Positions 33,901-44,862 of a stretch of 64,000 nucleotides of DNA are shown in pieces. The stretch is from positions 2,356,001 through 2,420,000 of the forward strand of contig OY821789.1 in assembly GCA_963682175.1 (NCBI GenBank), written 5' to 3'. The translations under genes were made by a program, and so were the position numbers. Position 1 is the stretch's first letter. Each line of letters opens with the position of its first letter. Source of the stretch: Triglochin maritima. Lineage: Eukaryota > Streptophyta > Magnoliopsida > Alismatales > Juncaginaceae. The notes beneath the pieces are model-generated. The model did no database searches and was not told the origin of the DNA. It saw only the letters and a list, made by a program, of their open reading frames with translations.

Positions 33901-36900
33901 TTTACCAGTTGAAGAAATTGATTTCTATGATCAATGAGGAGAATTCGAGTGTCACCTCTTATTTCAGTAAATTAAAAGGGTTTGGGAAGAGTTAGGTTCA
34001 TACACTGAAAACCCTGGTTCTAGTTGTGTTTGCTCATGTGGTATACGTAAAGATTCCATTGCTAGAGAACAACAAGAAAGGACAATTCAGTTTCTTATGG
34101 GTCTTAATGATTCTTATTCGGTCATTAGAGGTCAAATTTTACTAATAACACCACTTCCTAGTATCAGTAAAGTATATTCCCGTGTTCTACAAGAGGAGAA
34201 GCAAAGATAAGTTGGAGGATATGGAAAACAGATTCAAGAAACTGTTGCTCTAGCAGCAAAAAAATCTACCATTCAAGCTGGCAACAACAGTCAATACCAG
34301 ACAGAAAAAAGGGACGAACCTACTTCAACTAACTGCAAAAATATAGGTCATACTACTGATAAGTGTTATTGGTTAGTGGGTTTCCCATCTAGAAACAACA
34401 ATATCAACAATAACCATAAGATAAACAAACAAACTAGCAAAGACAAATCAGAGAACAACAAGGATGCCAGAGTTTCTAATGTGAAGTCCTAAATTGCTGA
34501 TACAAACATCACTCGGGAACAGTATGCCCAAATACTGTTGGCTTTTTGGCCTTAATCTATGTTTTGATAATTTAATTAACCTAATCTTAATTATGATCAT
34601 GTAGAGTAGCACACATATTGCATTGCATATATATTGCTTTGTGCTAACCTCTACAGGTGATCAAGACTCAAGCAAAAAAGGAAATCAAGTTAAGACATGT
34701 AATCAAGCTCATTTGAAGACATGTATTTTGTATTTCTTTGAGTCTTTAGGAACTTGTGTATTTTGAGCATACTTGAGCTAAAATCAACTTAAACACGCAC
34801 TAGGTTCCTCATAGAAGTCACACACGAAATTTCACATAATTTGGACTTCAATAAATCACCCAAATTTAGATCGGAAAACACTAAACCTGAACCCTAACTG
34901 TCTGCCCACATTCGGTCGACCGGATAATCAAGTTAATCCAGTTTGTGTTTCCCTGTCTAGTTTCGGTCGACCGCACCATCTCTTTCGGTCGACCGTTTGA
35001 ACTTACTGTTCCGACCGTTATTCTTGTCGTATATACCCAACGGTCGTATTCGTATTAAAACTATATACACCCCCATATACTTTACCAAACGGTCGAACCA
35101 TTTGCCCAGTTCGGTTGACCGTTTAACCTTGTCAAGAATTCCCTGATACGATTTCGTTCAACCGATCCAAATTTTCCTCTACCGAAACATAAGTTCGGTC
35201 GACCGGTAACCCTGTTCGGTCGACCGTTTCATTAACAAACTTAAGAGTTCAGTCGACCATTTCATATTTCGGTCGACCGTGTCCTCAACGAACCCAAGAG
35301 TTCGGTCAACCGTTTCACCTTTCAGTCAACCGTTTCACTTTTCGGTCGACCGTTTTTGGACAGATTTGCAGTCCGATTTTCTGCTTTGTGTGCTTTGCAC
35401 AAAACACAATCAAATCTTGTCCCAACGACTCTATTCTCTCTAATGTCTATATAAGGAGTTGTAAAACACATTTTAACACAACTCTCCCACTACAAACTTG
35501 TCCCAAACTTTAGAGAGAATCTCAAAGACTCAAAACCTCAATTTCCACACTTTAGTGATCAATTCCTTAATCCTACTCAAGTGTGCTCAAGAATTAGAGA
35601 GTGTTGTTCAACTCAACCTTTGTTCAAGAAGCAAGGACTTCGGTGAAAGCCCGAAGTGTCCTCTCGGATTGTGAGAGAAGAAAGTCAAGCTCGCGAGGTT
35701 GTTCGCGGAGTTTGTTTTGTAAAAGACGTTCTCTCCCGGCCCGGAACGGGAGTGGTTAGTGAAGACGTAGGCGGAGCTCGCGGAGTCGAGCGGAGCTTAC
35801 AAGAGAAGACTAGGACCCGGGTGGGGTGCCGAACCTCTATAAAAATCCTACGACTTCCATTGTGATTTACATTATCTTTCTATCTCTACTTTTGTTTGTT
35901 ATTCCGCTGCGCATGTTCATTGCTTAATCAAGTAGAGAATTAAGATTAACCTTAATTGTGGACCCATAACCTACACGATCCCACAAATACTTCAAATTCT
36001 CAACAACAAGAAGGAATCAACAACTGCTTATGCCAACACAGCAGGTACAACCTATTGTTGTTCTATTTTAAATACTGAATCTTGGGTAATTGATAGTGAT
36101 GCAAGTGATCATATGTGTTCCAATAAAGCAATTATAATTAACTGTAGAGAAATCAGTAACGATATTATATAAGACTTCCCAACAATAAGATTACTAAGAC
36201 TAGAATTATTGGTGATGTCCAACTTAACAGCAAAATTATATTGCTTAATGTATTTTATGTACCTGAATTTAGATTAAATTTGATATATATTGCTAAGTTA
36301 GCTAAACAAATAAATCCACACATTTCTATCCTAGTATTTGTATCATCCAGGAGGACATTGCGGTAAAGATGATGATTGGTTTGGGTAAAGAAATGTTGGA
36401 CAATCATGCGGCTTATAGTACTACCAGAAATGACAGCATCGATTGACACAGGAGACTTGGTCACATTCCTCAAAAGAGATTACAAATCATTGCTTCCAAT
36501 TATAAAATTCAACAAGGAGTCATCTTATTGATTGCCATCTTATTCGAGACAAAATTCAACAAGGAGTCATCAAAACAGCTTACATACCAAGCCGAGCCCA
36601 GGTTGCTGATCTCTTCACTAAAGCATTCCCCTCACCCCAGTTTCAGGAGCTTACACGCAAGTTAGGAGTGCATGACATCCACTCTCCAACTTGAGGGGGG
36701 ATGTTAAAATTCATGACTTGTAATTGCGTTAACGGATCATAACTAAACAACGAAGATCCAAACCCAGATATGAGACCCATATAAGGCTTAAACTTGTGTA
36801 CGGGTAACAAAACATTTATTTTCAGTCAATACAAACTTTCATTTCTTCCCCAATTCTTTTCTTCTTCTTCTTCCTTCAACCCAAGGTCTTGATCTCAGGA

Positions 36901-38609
36901 TGAATTCCGGCATGAATTTCAACAAGAACAAGAATATTGGCCATCCTTAGAGCCAAGATACAGAACTTAAATTCATAATGCTTATGCAGTTTCAGTTGAA
37001 CTTGTCAAGAAAGCTCAGCATTGGAATCACAAGTTAACCAGTGCTCAAGGTACAGTAGACATTCAAGATGCCTAGCTATGTGATGGAATTCAAGAGAATG
37101 TAATAGAAACTGGCACTGCTAATATTAGAAAACAATCCTATTTGTCAGTTCTTTTATATAAAGTAAAATGTTATTTAGAATGGACCAAGCCTCAAAATCA
37201 AAACGAAGAAAAAGACATACCAATGGACCTGGACATTGCAAGCACACCGAGCACACGGTAGCCATTCCATTGAATAACCTTGCCTCCAGCTGCTTCAATC
37301 CTTGCATGTTCATCTTCTCTGTTTGGCTGAAACACACGACAAAATGGGAAATACATCAATTTGCTGCAGAATATGGTGACATCAATACTAGAATTGCGTG
37401 GCTTACCTTATGATCAACAGATAAAGGCATAGGCTTTTTCCCACGACAAAGTACTGCCCTGGAATCCCCACAATTGGAGATGATAATATGTGAAGAACAA
37501 AGAATGGCAACTACAGCAGTAGAACCAACAGTTTCTGGAGCAATGGGCTCAACTGGACCTACAACAGCAGCTCCCTGGGACGGACTAGCTGTCACACCTG
37601 TAACCTCATCATCAACTCTCTTAAAGCAATTAGTGAATGTAGTTTGCCATTGCTTCAAGCAATCATCTTCACTTCTTCCCTCGACTTCTGTAAGATTCCT
37701 GATCTCCTCTACGAGTGCCATGTGGAGTCGTTCATGACAATAGTTAGCAACCTAGAAAAGCCCAAACAGCAATAGTTAGAACTATATCAGACAAAACTGG
37801 AAATATAACTAGAATAGAATGTTACCAAATGAAGTTGATACCTGTGAGCCCCCATGGCCATCATAGACTCCGAAAAAATGGGCAGTCAAATGGCTCAAAT
37901 TAGGGTTGGTGGCGACATGTTTGGTGGTTAGCATCCCAATTGGGATTTCAAAAAAACAGGGAACTACTGTCAAAGCATCTTCCATTTCTGGTCTTCTTCC
38001 GCGGATGGAAGTATGACCCCAAAGAGGCAAATAATTTGACACAAATGGACGAGTGTTTGGTCCGCTAAAACAATTTTCTTGAATCACCTTCTGTGAAATT
38101 AAAGAGTCCTTTGAGTCTGTTTCGACCCCAACCACTGGTGGCATCCCATCGATTGTCAAATCTCGTAACCTTGATCCGGATGATGCCATGGTACCGTCAA
38201 CTATCTTCTTTGAGGAATCCGCAGACGTCGCGATGATTGTATCGACGTCCAACATGGACTGCTCCTCAGCAGCACCACCTATGCTGCTCGAATCACTTAT
38301 CACGGAAGGGGAACCAGAACCCTCAAGAGGCTGCTCCACTTCCACCAACGAAACATCATCCTCGTCAGTCCGGCTTCCTCCATCTAAACCATTTTCACCT
38401 TCTTCCATGGGCACAACCTTAGCTTCTTCACGTCCATTGCCACTGCTACGGCTACATGTGCAACCATTCCCGGCCAACTCTGATTTAGAATCAGACAACA
38501 AACTTGCGATCTCCGTCATCAACTTGAGATGGGTGACTTCCACCGCACCGTCGCAAAGTGAATTGCCCATCCTAAACGGCAAAGTGGCCATCGAGGGCAT
38601 CTCTTCCAT
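30998..38609 (-). CDS. HAB1: Clade-A protein phosphatase 2C (HAB1 type, ABA co-receptor), 4 coding exons
   Basis: Minus-strand exons: 38609-37842, 37751-37407, 37326-37221 and 31332-30998, giving 517 residues (HAB1 is 511). The N-terminal 190 residues are variable and acidic/Ser-rich. The catalytic domain has [20 protein letters not shown] (metal-binding Asp), [46 protein letters not shown] and [20 protein letters not shown]. The Trp in [10 protein letters not shown] matches the Trp lock of HAB1/ABI1 that contacts ABA-bound PYR/PYL receptors. Clade-A PP2Cs hold SnRK2 kinases inactive until ABA arrives. The last intron (31333-37220) is 5.9 kb and carries a TRIM and a copia element with a nested solo LTR; both splice sites stay intact (donor GTATGTC, acceptor TTTACAG). 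A 5' UTR intron, usual in this clade, may lie upstream but was not fixed. Confidence 0.95.
32206..32537 (-). mobile_element. TRIM (terminal-repeat retrotransposon in miniature)
   Basis: Two direct 112-bp repeats lie at 32206-32317 and 32426-32537 (about 90% alike) with only 108 bp between them. Read on the minus strand each repeat starts TGTTAGAGAATAGT and ends ACTCACACTTCA. The first is followed by ATATGATATCAGAGCC, a primer-binding site for initiator tRNA-Met, and the second is preceded by purine-rich GTGGGAGAA. Terminal repeats, PBS and PPT with no coding capacity define a TRIM. No clear target duplication was found (ACTAT against AGTAC). It lies in the last PP2C intron. Confidence 0.85.
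33186..33401 (+). repeat. 5' LTR of the copia element
   Basis: 216 bp, TGTTAAAG..TTCAACA, with a TATAAG-like promoter word near 33260. Preceded by target duplication AGAAC. Confidence 0.9.
33525..34493 (+). pseudogene. Broken copia gag (retrotransposon gag plus zinc knuckle)
   Basis: The first 156 codons (33525-33995) read as a copia gag N-terminus: [45 protein letters not shown] and [11 protein letters not shown]. Similarity continues in another frame after a frameshift near 33980. A stop lies near 34208, and a later zinc-knuckle-like segment ([13 protein letters not shown]) lies near 34335. A further stop is at about 34490. The gene cannot be functional as it stands. The pol frame that should follow is interrupted by the nested LTR and then mostly deleted. 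Confidence 0.85.
34536..35985. mobile_element. Nested solo LTR, 1,450 bp, with CGGTCGACCG palindrome array
   Basis: Starts TGTTGGCTTT, ends GATCCCACA, and is flanked by the perfect 5-bp duplication AATAC (34531-34535 and 35986-35990). The copia sequence resumes right after it, so the insertion is younger than the copia element. In plus orientation a TATA box (TCTATATAAGG, near 35450) is followed by a leader-like stretch. Between 34910 and 35360 at least seven exact CGGTCGACCG palindromes and several one- or two-base variants recur. No internal coding region is left, so it is a solo LTR formed by LTR-LTR recombination. Confidence 0.9.
36040..36695 (+). pseudogene. Remnants of copia protease and RNase H end
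   Basis: Near 36085 a protease-type motif reads [11 protein letters not shown], where the catalytic D-S-G has become D-S-D. A short downstream stretch (about 36205-36290, [14 protein letters not shown]) also fits copia protease. After about 36480 the sequence jumps to the extreme end of RNase H ([27 protein letters not shown]), just before the purine tract. Frames are broken and the integrase and reverse transcriptase are missing. Confidence 0.75.
36702..36924 (+). repeat. 3' LTR of the copia element
   Basis: 223 bp, TGTTAAAA..TTCAACA, followed by target duplication AGAAC. Differs from the 5' LTR by scattered substitutions and a short insertion (ACGGGT region). Confidence 0.9.
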
Positions 38610-41466
38610 TGATTCCTCCTCCTCCTCCAGAGCTGCTAATTTTTGGTGGATAAAGCAATGGTTGAATTACCCCTATTCTTTGGAAATAGCATAACCTAAT
38701 AAAGCCACACAAAGGGCTCTTTCTCCTCTTCTTGTTCCATCCAGTACATCCTCGACCCATCACTCACGGGTTTCCCAACCCCTCCTCCCATGGCTCCGAA
38801 TCCCCCAAAAGAACCAACCAATCACATAAATTTCACACCTTTATAGAATCACATAACCCAAATCCTAACAACCAATTGGAACACCAATAAGCAAAATAAA
38901 GCCCAACACGACAACAACCACCAGCAATTAAACCCCGAAAGGTAAAGCGACTAAACTATTCTAAAAGCACAAAAACCAAATTCAAGGCAGCGAGCGAGGG
39001 AGAAGAACCTAGTAAGTAAAAGGTGTGGGAGGGGAGGAATCACATGTGATTTCAACAACAAAAGTAGCAACTTTTCCTTTTTCCCACACAAGTACCCTGG
39101 ATCTGAAGGAATCAACCTCCACCTCAACCACACAAATCACACCAAAGCTAACCAGTAAACCAACCAAATGGGTCAAAATCACCCCTCTTCCTCCAAATCA
39201 CTCCAAAATTTAATTATTTATTTATTGCAATTTTTCCACAACCAAACGGAACCGAAACAAAGCAAGAGCTTTAGTTGAGTTGGTTCTTTACGAATCTTCG
39301 GGTTGTGTAGCTGTCGGTTTCCGCCAGATCTGCCAATCAAAGAGAGTGATGCTGAAGAGATATAGGCATAGAGTGCAAAGGGGAAAGGGAAGGGGCAAAA
39401 GCAACCTCCACTCCCCAACAGTGGAAGAGGAGGAGGAGTGGGCTTACCATTACCAATTACCACAGAGGAGAAGGAATCTAATCTCGGATGTGGAGTTGAT
39501 GCTCCCACTTCTCCCACCTCATGTCATGTTCCTTTTCTGTTCTTTTTTTCTTCTCTTTTGTTTTGTTTGATGTTTTTTGGTTGGTTATTTGGATGTGGGA
39601 ATTGGTGAATTATGACTATGAGAGAGAATATGGGACAGGTGTCTTCACCAGGACATTGCTTTGCAATCCACCTCTCTTTCTTTCTTGTTTCTCTTTCTCT
39701 CTCCTCTTTTATTGCCTTCAGTGGACTAAACTGCCCCCGCAGATCTGAACACTTGTTGTGATGCTATTGGTGGATTTTCTTAATATTTAATCATCAATTG
39801 TAAAAAAATTATGTTTTTTTGGTGACTTCGGTTGATAAAGTATCTTCTGGATTTAATTGATTATACTAAAATTAGCAGACACAATTCCTTTGTAAATTGA
39901 ATATTTACAATAGACTATACAAATGAAACTAGTATTGTATATTGTGTACACAATGTACAATATGGATTGAAGTAGGTCTCATCCATGGCTTGGGCATTTG
40001 ATAGATCCATCGTTATTAAATTACAAATACTTTGCGTTGAACAAAATAAAGGTAAAAGTATTGGATATTTCGATGGTAATGTATATTTTTTGAGTAAAAA
40101 ATCGTTCTATCTCTAAGTTCTAACGCATTCACTTTAGATGGAGAAAACAAGGTCCTATTGACAAGTGCACAGTGTGGTCCGTGATTGTGAATTGGGGGTT
40201 GGTCGATGGCACGAGTAGATTTAGCGAAGTAGAGTACGAAGTGGTGGTGCAGGGGTTGGCGTACTTCGGATTGGGTGAGATCTCGCGGATCCAACGGTGA
40301 GGATCCAATCTCATCATTGCACGCCACACTTTTAGGTTAGCTCCGCCAATCATGCCCACTCCCATCAACGACGGAATTCCATTTCGTCACATGCTGCAAT
40401 TTCCCCGTACATATACAGATGTAGCCATATTAATATTAGTATACGTACACCTACGTCTAATCGGATCCTTTTGAAGATCCGATTATGGGTTGGCTCAGAC
40501 AGTTCCAGAAGGCCTTGTGACGACATTGGGCCGACAATAATATCTCTGCTAAATCCTGGTGGTTTCGAAGAGAGGATTACGACCTTTACCTGAGTGTAGT
40601 GTAATATATGGAAATAAAGAAAGACAATAATTGCGTTTGTCTCTTGTCGTACTTTTGTCTTAGGAGAGAGGTGAACTTGCCCTCTTCGTTGTGCACCTTT
40701 GAGTGGTCGGTACCAGGTCAGAAACGGGGACAGCGATGTCAAATAATGGAGCTCCTTAGGGACAGGACAGCAAGCTTATTCCAATTAGTGGTCTTGCTGA
40801 TGTCATAAAAACGATTGTTGGCTCTAGTCGGTGATGTATTGTATGGTGCTGATTGCTGAAGGTGATAGGAGATTAGGATCAAGATTTGGTGATTAGACGT
40901 TTAATCATCGTTACCTTTTCCGTTCCAGTGTTTTCACACACGCAACGATTACAGCATACATATTTACTATTTAGGCAAGGTTGGTGCTGCTTTTTCCGAG
41001 AGAGACTGGTTGGTGTGTGGTTGATTGTTTAACTTTTCCCCGTGGCAATTATCAAAATCACCTGAGCTACAATTACCCTTTGACAGCTTACTTTTTGATA
41101 AGAAAATGATATTCTGCAATGAGCTGTAGAGTATTTGCACATTAAGAAAGAAAATAAAAGAATCCAGAAGAATTTAGCCATTTAGGCAATAACTGTAAAC
41201 TGATTGTATCCGTCTTTCAGAAGAAGATACAAAAAGATGATATATTAAAGAATTCCTAAGCTTATGCTATTTTTAAAATGTAAAATAATTCACTACAACA
41301 GATGACATAAATATACATAGTGTAGAGTTGTTTTTCCTATGTACAGAACTCAAATAGTAGGAACCACACGCAGATGAATTACGGTATACATTCATTCAAG
41401 TTCTACAGATGATTGAGGATTCCAACATTTCTAAAGAATTGTAGTTCCTTGATCAAGACATACCAA
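38610..41466. other. Upstream region of the PP2C gene and intergenic DNA
   Basis: 38610-39500 is the likely 5' UTR and promoter of the PP2C gene (CT/GA-rich tracts); a leader intron is possible but not placed. 39500-41466 is AT-rich spacer with no recognisable gene. Frames at 40016-40742 look accidental. Confidence 0.5.
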
Positions 41467-41793
41467 ATTAAAAATGGATTCTAATACACGGACGCGCGCG
41501 TCCAGGACGCGACTTACGTGGCATCTAGTCAGCAGTCCAGTCAGCTGCCCAATCAGCAAAAATAAAAGCGCGCGTTGTTTCGAAAAATGGGAAAACTGCT
41601 GCGGCTTTCGTGCGTCGGTTCCTTCTCTGACGTATCGATAAGACCGGGAAGGGACATCAGACGCGCCTGTTCACATCCCGACTTGCGAAAGAAAACCAAA
41701 AACGTTTCTGATCTTTCTCACATTCCCTTTCTCAACTTTTCTCTGATTCATCACCCCAGTTCTTCACCGTAACCCTAGATATCCGTCGACCAA

Positions 41794-42493
41794 ATGGATT
41801 CTACACTTCAAGCTTCTATTTCGGGAGTTGTGGTGCACCAGGTTTGTCGTTTTTACCGTAACATTGAATTGCGATACTCTAAAAAGGAATGTTCTCATAC
41901 GGTTGATGTCTTCCTAGGCTTCTACGCATTACTTCCAGCCCTCCAAATGTTCGTGGACCCCAATAGAGAAGGTCTTTGGGAAGTTGAGGGACGCAGAGAA
42001 AGATGCCTTCCGGGCCACACCCTTCGGTCACTTCATCAACCTCTCCAACGTTCCTGTCGATAATGACATTATCGACTGGTTCGTGGAACACTATGACCCC
42101 GAGGAGGTGGGGTTGAGGATCGGCTCTGGGGTAGTACACTTCACCGCCGAAGACGTTGCCCTAATTTTGGAGCTCAGATTACATGGGAAGGCTGTCAGAA
42201 TGCAGCCGAAGGAAGTCGCAACCTGACAGGGGGGGATTCTGAACAACACCCAACTATCTGCCCAGATGATGGCTACGAGATATTTGGTTGATGAGGAGGA
42301 GGAGTACGTCCGGCTACTCATTTGTTACATCTTCAACCATTTTTTGTTCTGCGATGACACCCTTCGAACCAAAATTTGGTTCCTCGACCACTTGGCCGAC
42401 TTCACTAGGCTACACAAGTACGCGTGGGCCGAGGCTGTTCACCAGGCACTTGTGAGGGGCCTGAAGAAGGCCCAAGACTCACGGATACCGTAA
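41794..42493 (+). pseudogene. MULE-associated ORF with PMD/DUF1985-like block, broken
   Basis: From about 41960 one frame reads PIEKVFGKLRDAEKDAFRAT then PFGHFINLSNVPVDNDIIDW, VHFTAEDVALILEL and, after an in-frame TGA near 42223, TRYLVDEEEEYVRLLICYIF and HKYAWAEAVHQALV. This is the pattern of plant-mobile-domain or DUF1985 proteins often carried by MULEs. The first part (ATG at 41794) would need a splice or frameshift to join. Its 3' end overlaps the end of the transposase on the other strand by about 55 bp. Likely non-functional. Confidence 0.6.
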
Positions 42494-44862
42494 ATTGTTT
42501 GGAGCCAACTATGTTCTTGAAGGTCAAAATCAACCAGGAAACCGTGCCAATTCCGCTCAAATTCAGCTGGGTTCTTTGAGTCATAGACAATCAAATTTAG
42601 ATCAAATAACATGTGCTGTCGATATTTCGTTGGCAACTTCACGGGAGCATTGTTCATTATGTGCCAAATGCAAAATCGGTGTCTGGCATTTGAGAAGACA
42701 TTCCTTATAGCAGCAGTAATGACCCCACATTGGTCCGTTATGATGGCTGGTGGAGGGATATCTGCAAGGAAAAAGAAAAATCGCTATAAAGGAAACGATG
42801 TCACGTAAAAAGGAACTGACATCAATTAAAAAGGAACAGACTTCACTTAAGAAGGAACAAAAATCACTTAAAAATGAACAGAAATCACTTAAAAATGAGC
42901 ATACATCTCTTAAAAAGGAACAGACATCCCCTAAAAAGGAACATACATCACTTAAAAAGGAACAGACTACACTTAAAAAGGAACAAACATCTCTTAAAAA
43001 AGAACAAACATCTTTTAAAAAAGAACAAACATCTCTTAAAAAGGAACAGACATCACTAAAAAGGAACAGACTACACATAAGAAGGAACAAACTACACTTA
43101 AAAAGGAACAGACAACTTAAAAAGGAACATACATCCCCTAAAAAGGAACATACATCACTTAAAAAGGAACAGACTACACTTAAAAAGGAACAGACATCTC
43201 TTAAAAATGAACAGAAATCACTTAAAAATGAACATACATCTCTTAAAAAGGAACAGACATCCCCTAAAAAGGAACATACATCACTTAAAAAGGAAGAGAC
43301 TTCACTTAAAAAGGGACAGACTTCACTTAAAAAAGAACATACATCTCTTAAAAAGGAACAAACATCCCCTAAAAAGGAACATACATCACTTAAAAAGGAA
43401 CATACACTTAAAAAGGAACAAACATCTCTTAAAAAGGAACATACATCACTTAAAAAGGAACACAACACTAAAAAGGAACAGACTACACATAAGAAGGAAC
43501 AGACTACACTTAAAAAGGAACAGACAACTTAAAAATGAACAGACTACACATAAAAAGGAACAGACTTCACTTAAAAAGGAACAGACATCTATTAAAAAGG
43601 AACATACATCTCTTAAAAAGGAACATACATCACTTAAAAAGAAACAGACAACACTAAAAAGGAACAAACTACACTTAAGAAGAAACAGAAGTCACTTAAA
43701 AAGGAACAGACTTCACTTAAAAAAGGATACACATCACTTAAAAGGAACAGACAACACTAAAAAGGAACAGACACCAGTTAAAAAGGAAACATACTTCACT
43801 TAAGAAGGAACATACATAAGTTAAAAAGGAACACACAACACTTAAAAAGGAACACACAACACTTAAAAAGGAACACACATCACTTAAAAAGGAAAACCAA
43901 TAACTCAAAAATCATAAAAGACAACTCTACATACGTACCTCCCATACACGAAAATCACGTCTGAAAGAGTCATATGTAGTTTTCAGTGGTCTTGGAAGAC
44001 AACAAAGCGCAACCGAGCAACACAGACTCGAAATGGTGATTAACTCCCACAAATGGTGCAAAGGGCATGTCGTATTTGTTTGTGAGGTACGTAGTGTTGA
44101 AACATATAGCATCCCCAAAGTATGAATAGGCAGCCTTGGAACGGCAGTCGGCCCAGAAAATGTTCCTTAGTCTTCCATCGTCATCCATATCCACGACATA
44201 GAAAAACATTGCATCAATCTTCTGCATCTTAATGAAATAGTTCTGAAGAGCTTGTGCATCGTCGGGTCCCATTTTCAAATTCCTTACTTCGGTTATAACA
44301 TTCCTGCACACACAAAAAATATTAAAGCTGCAGATTTCTACAAACAAAATAGCGTACAAAAGTCTTCAAACCTTAGGTCTCTATCGTTAAAAGTAAGTTT
44401 GTCATGCCCCCCAGCCTCAACAACAAACGATTGCATGGTCTTAGCAGCAGAGATCCCAGAAGCATCGTTGCACGTTATTCGTGCTATGACGGTCTCAGGT
44501 ACAAATCGTTTCTGTCTTAGAAAACGCATCTGGTGCTCCTGCAGCATTTCATGGTTATGATTGAGATCGACAAAGTTAATCTGGTATCCCCTTGCTGGGT
44601 TTCCAGAAACCCTGATGCGAGCCGTACACTGAACTCTACTAGATAAACGTGGCTTCATTATGCCTTGACCTTTGTCTGTTGGTGCGTTGCCCTCCTTGGA
44701 ATAAGTAAGAGTAGCCTGGGTAACCACACCAGCGTCGTAATGAGTATGTCGTAGCTTAACACCAAAACCACAAGCATCAGCATAGTCGTTGTAAAAGACT
44801 CTTGCTCATTCGAAAGATGGGAAAATCATCTTCTCCTTAGGAACGTTTGACGTCATTTCCAT
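42439..44862 (-). pseudogene. FAR1/FHY3-related MULE transposase, interrupted
   Basis: Starts near 44862 (MEMTSNVPKEKMIFPSF), has an in-frame TGA at 44806, then FYNDYADACGFGVKLRHTH and KPRLSSRVQCTARIRV (FAR1 DNA-binding domain). The transposase domain follows after a small intron (about 44282-44372): NYFIKMQKIDAMFFYV, RNIFWADCRSKAAYSYFGDA, NTTYLTNKYDMPFAPFVGVN and GCALLSSKT, the Asp-rich MULE core. The C-terminal part (IITDQCGVITAAIRNVFSNA, RHRFCIWHIMN, SWLQTIYGIRESWAF) resumes at about 42769 after a stretch filled by the minisatellite. The splice phase across that stretch does not fit cleanly. No SWIM domain was found, so the end is also lost. Confidence 0.82.
42804..43898. repeat. 21-bp minisatellite, about 50 units
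   Basis: The unit is close to AAAAAGGAACAGACATCACTT with variants (CATACATC, CAAACATC, CCCCTA) and some shortened units. Because 21 is a multiple of three and the unit lacks stops, both strands stay open for over 250 codons (KKEQTSL on plus, CSFLSDV on minus). These frames are a consequence of the repeat and I do not call them genes. It lies between two conserved blocks of the MULE transposase, at the place of an intron. Confidence 0.93.

Larger units (their letters stand above)
33186..36924 (+). mobile_element. Internally deleted Ty1/copia retrotransposon in the PP2C intron
   Basis: LTRs at 33186-33401 and 36702-36924 both start TGTTAAA and end TTCAACA. The 5-bp duplication AGAAC flanks the element (33181-33185 and 36925-36929). 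A PBS-like TGATATCAGAG follows the 5' LTR and the purine tract TTGAGGGGGGA precedes the 3' LTR. Between them only a broken gag, a scrap of protease and the end of RNase H remain; integrase and reverse transcriptase are gone. A 1,450-bp foreign solo LTR is nested inside. The element is antisense to the PP2C transcript. The two LTRs differ by several substitutions and small indels, so it is not a very recent insertion. Confidence 0.92.

Noticed and set aside
42750..43532. A 260-codon plus-strand frame rich in KKEQTSL repeats, with long minus-strand frames opposite
   Set aside because: Both are products of a stop-free 21-bp minisatellite whose period is a multiple of three. No domain, no start context and no conserved flank.
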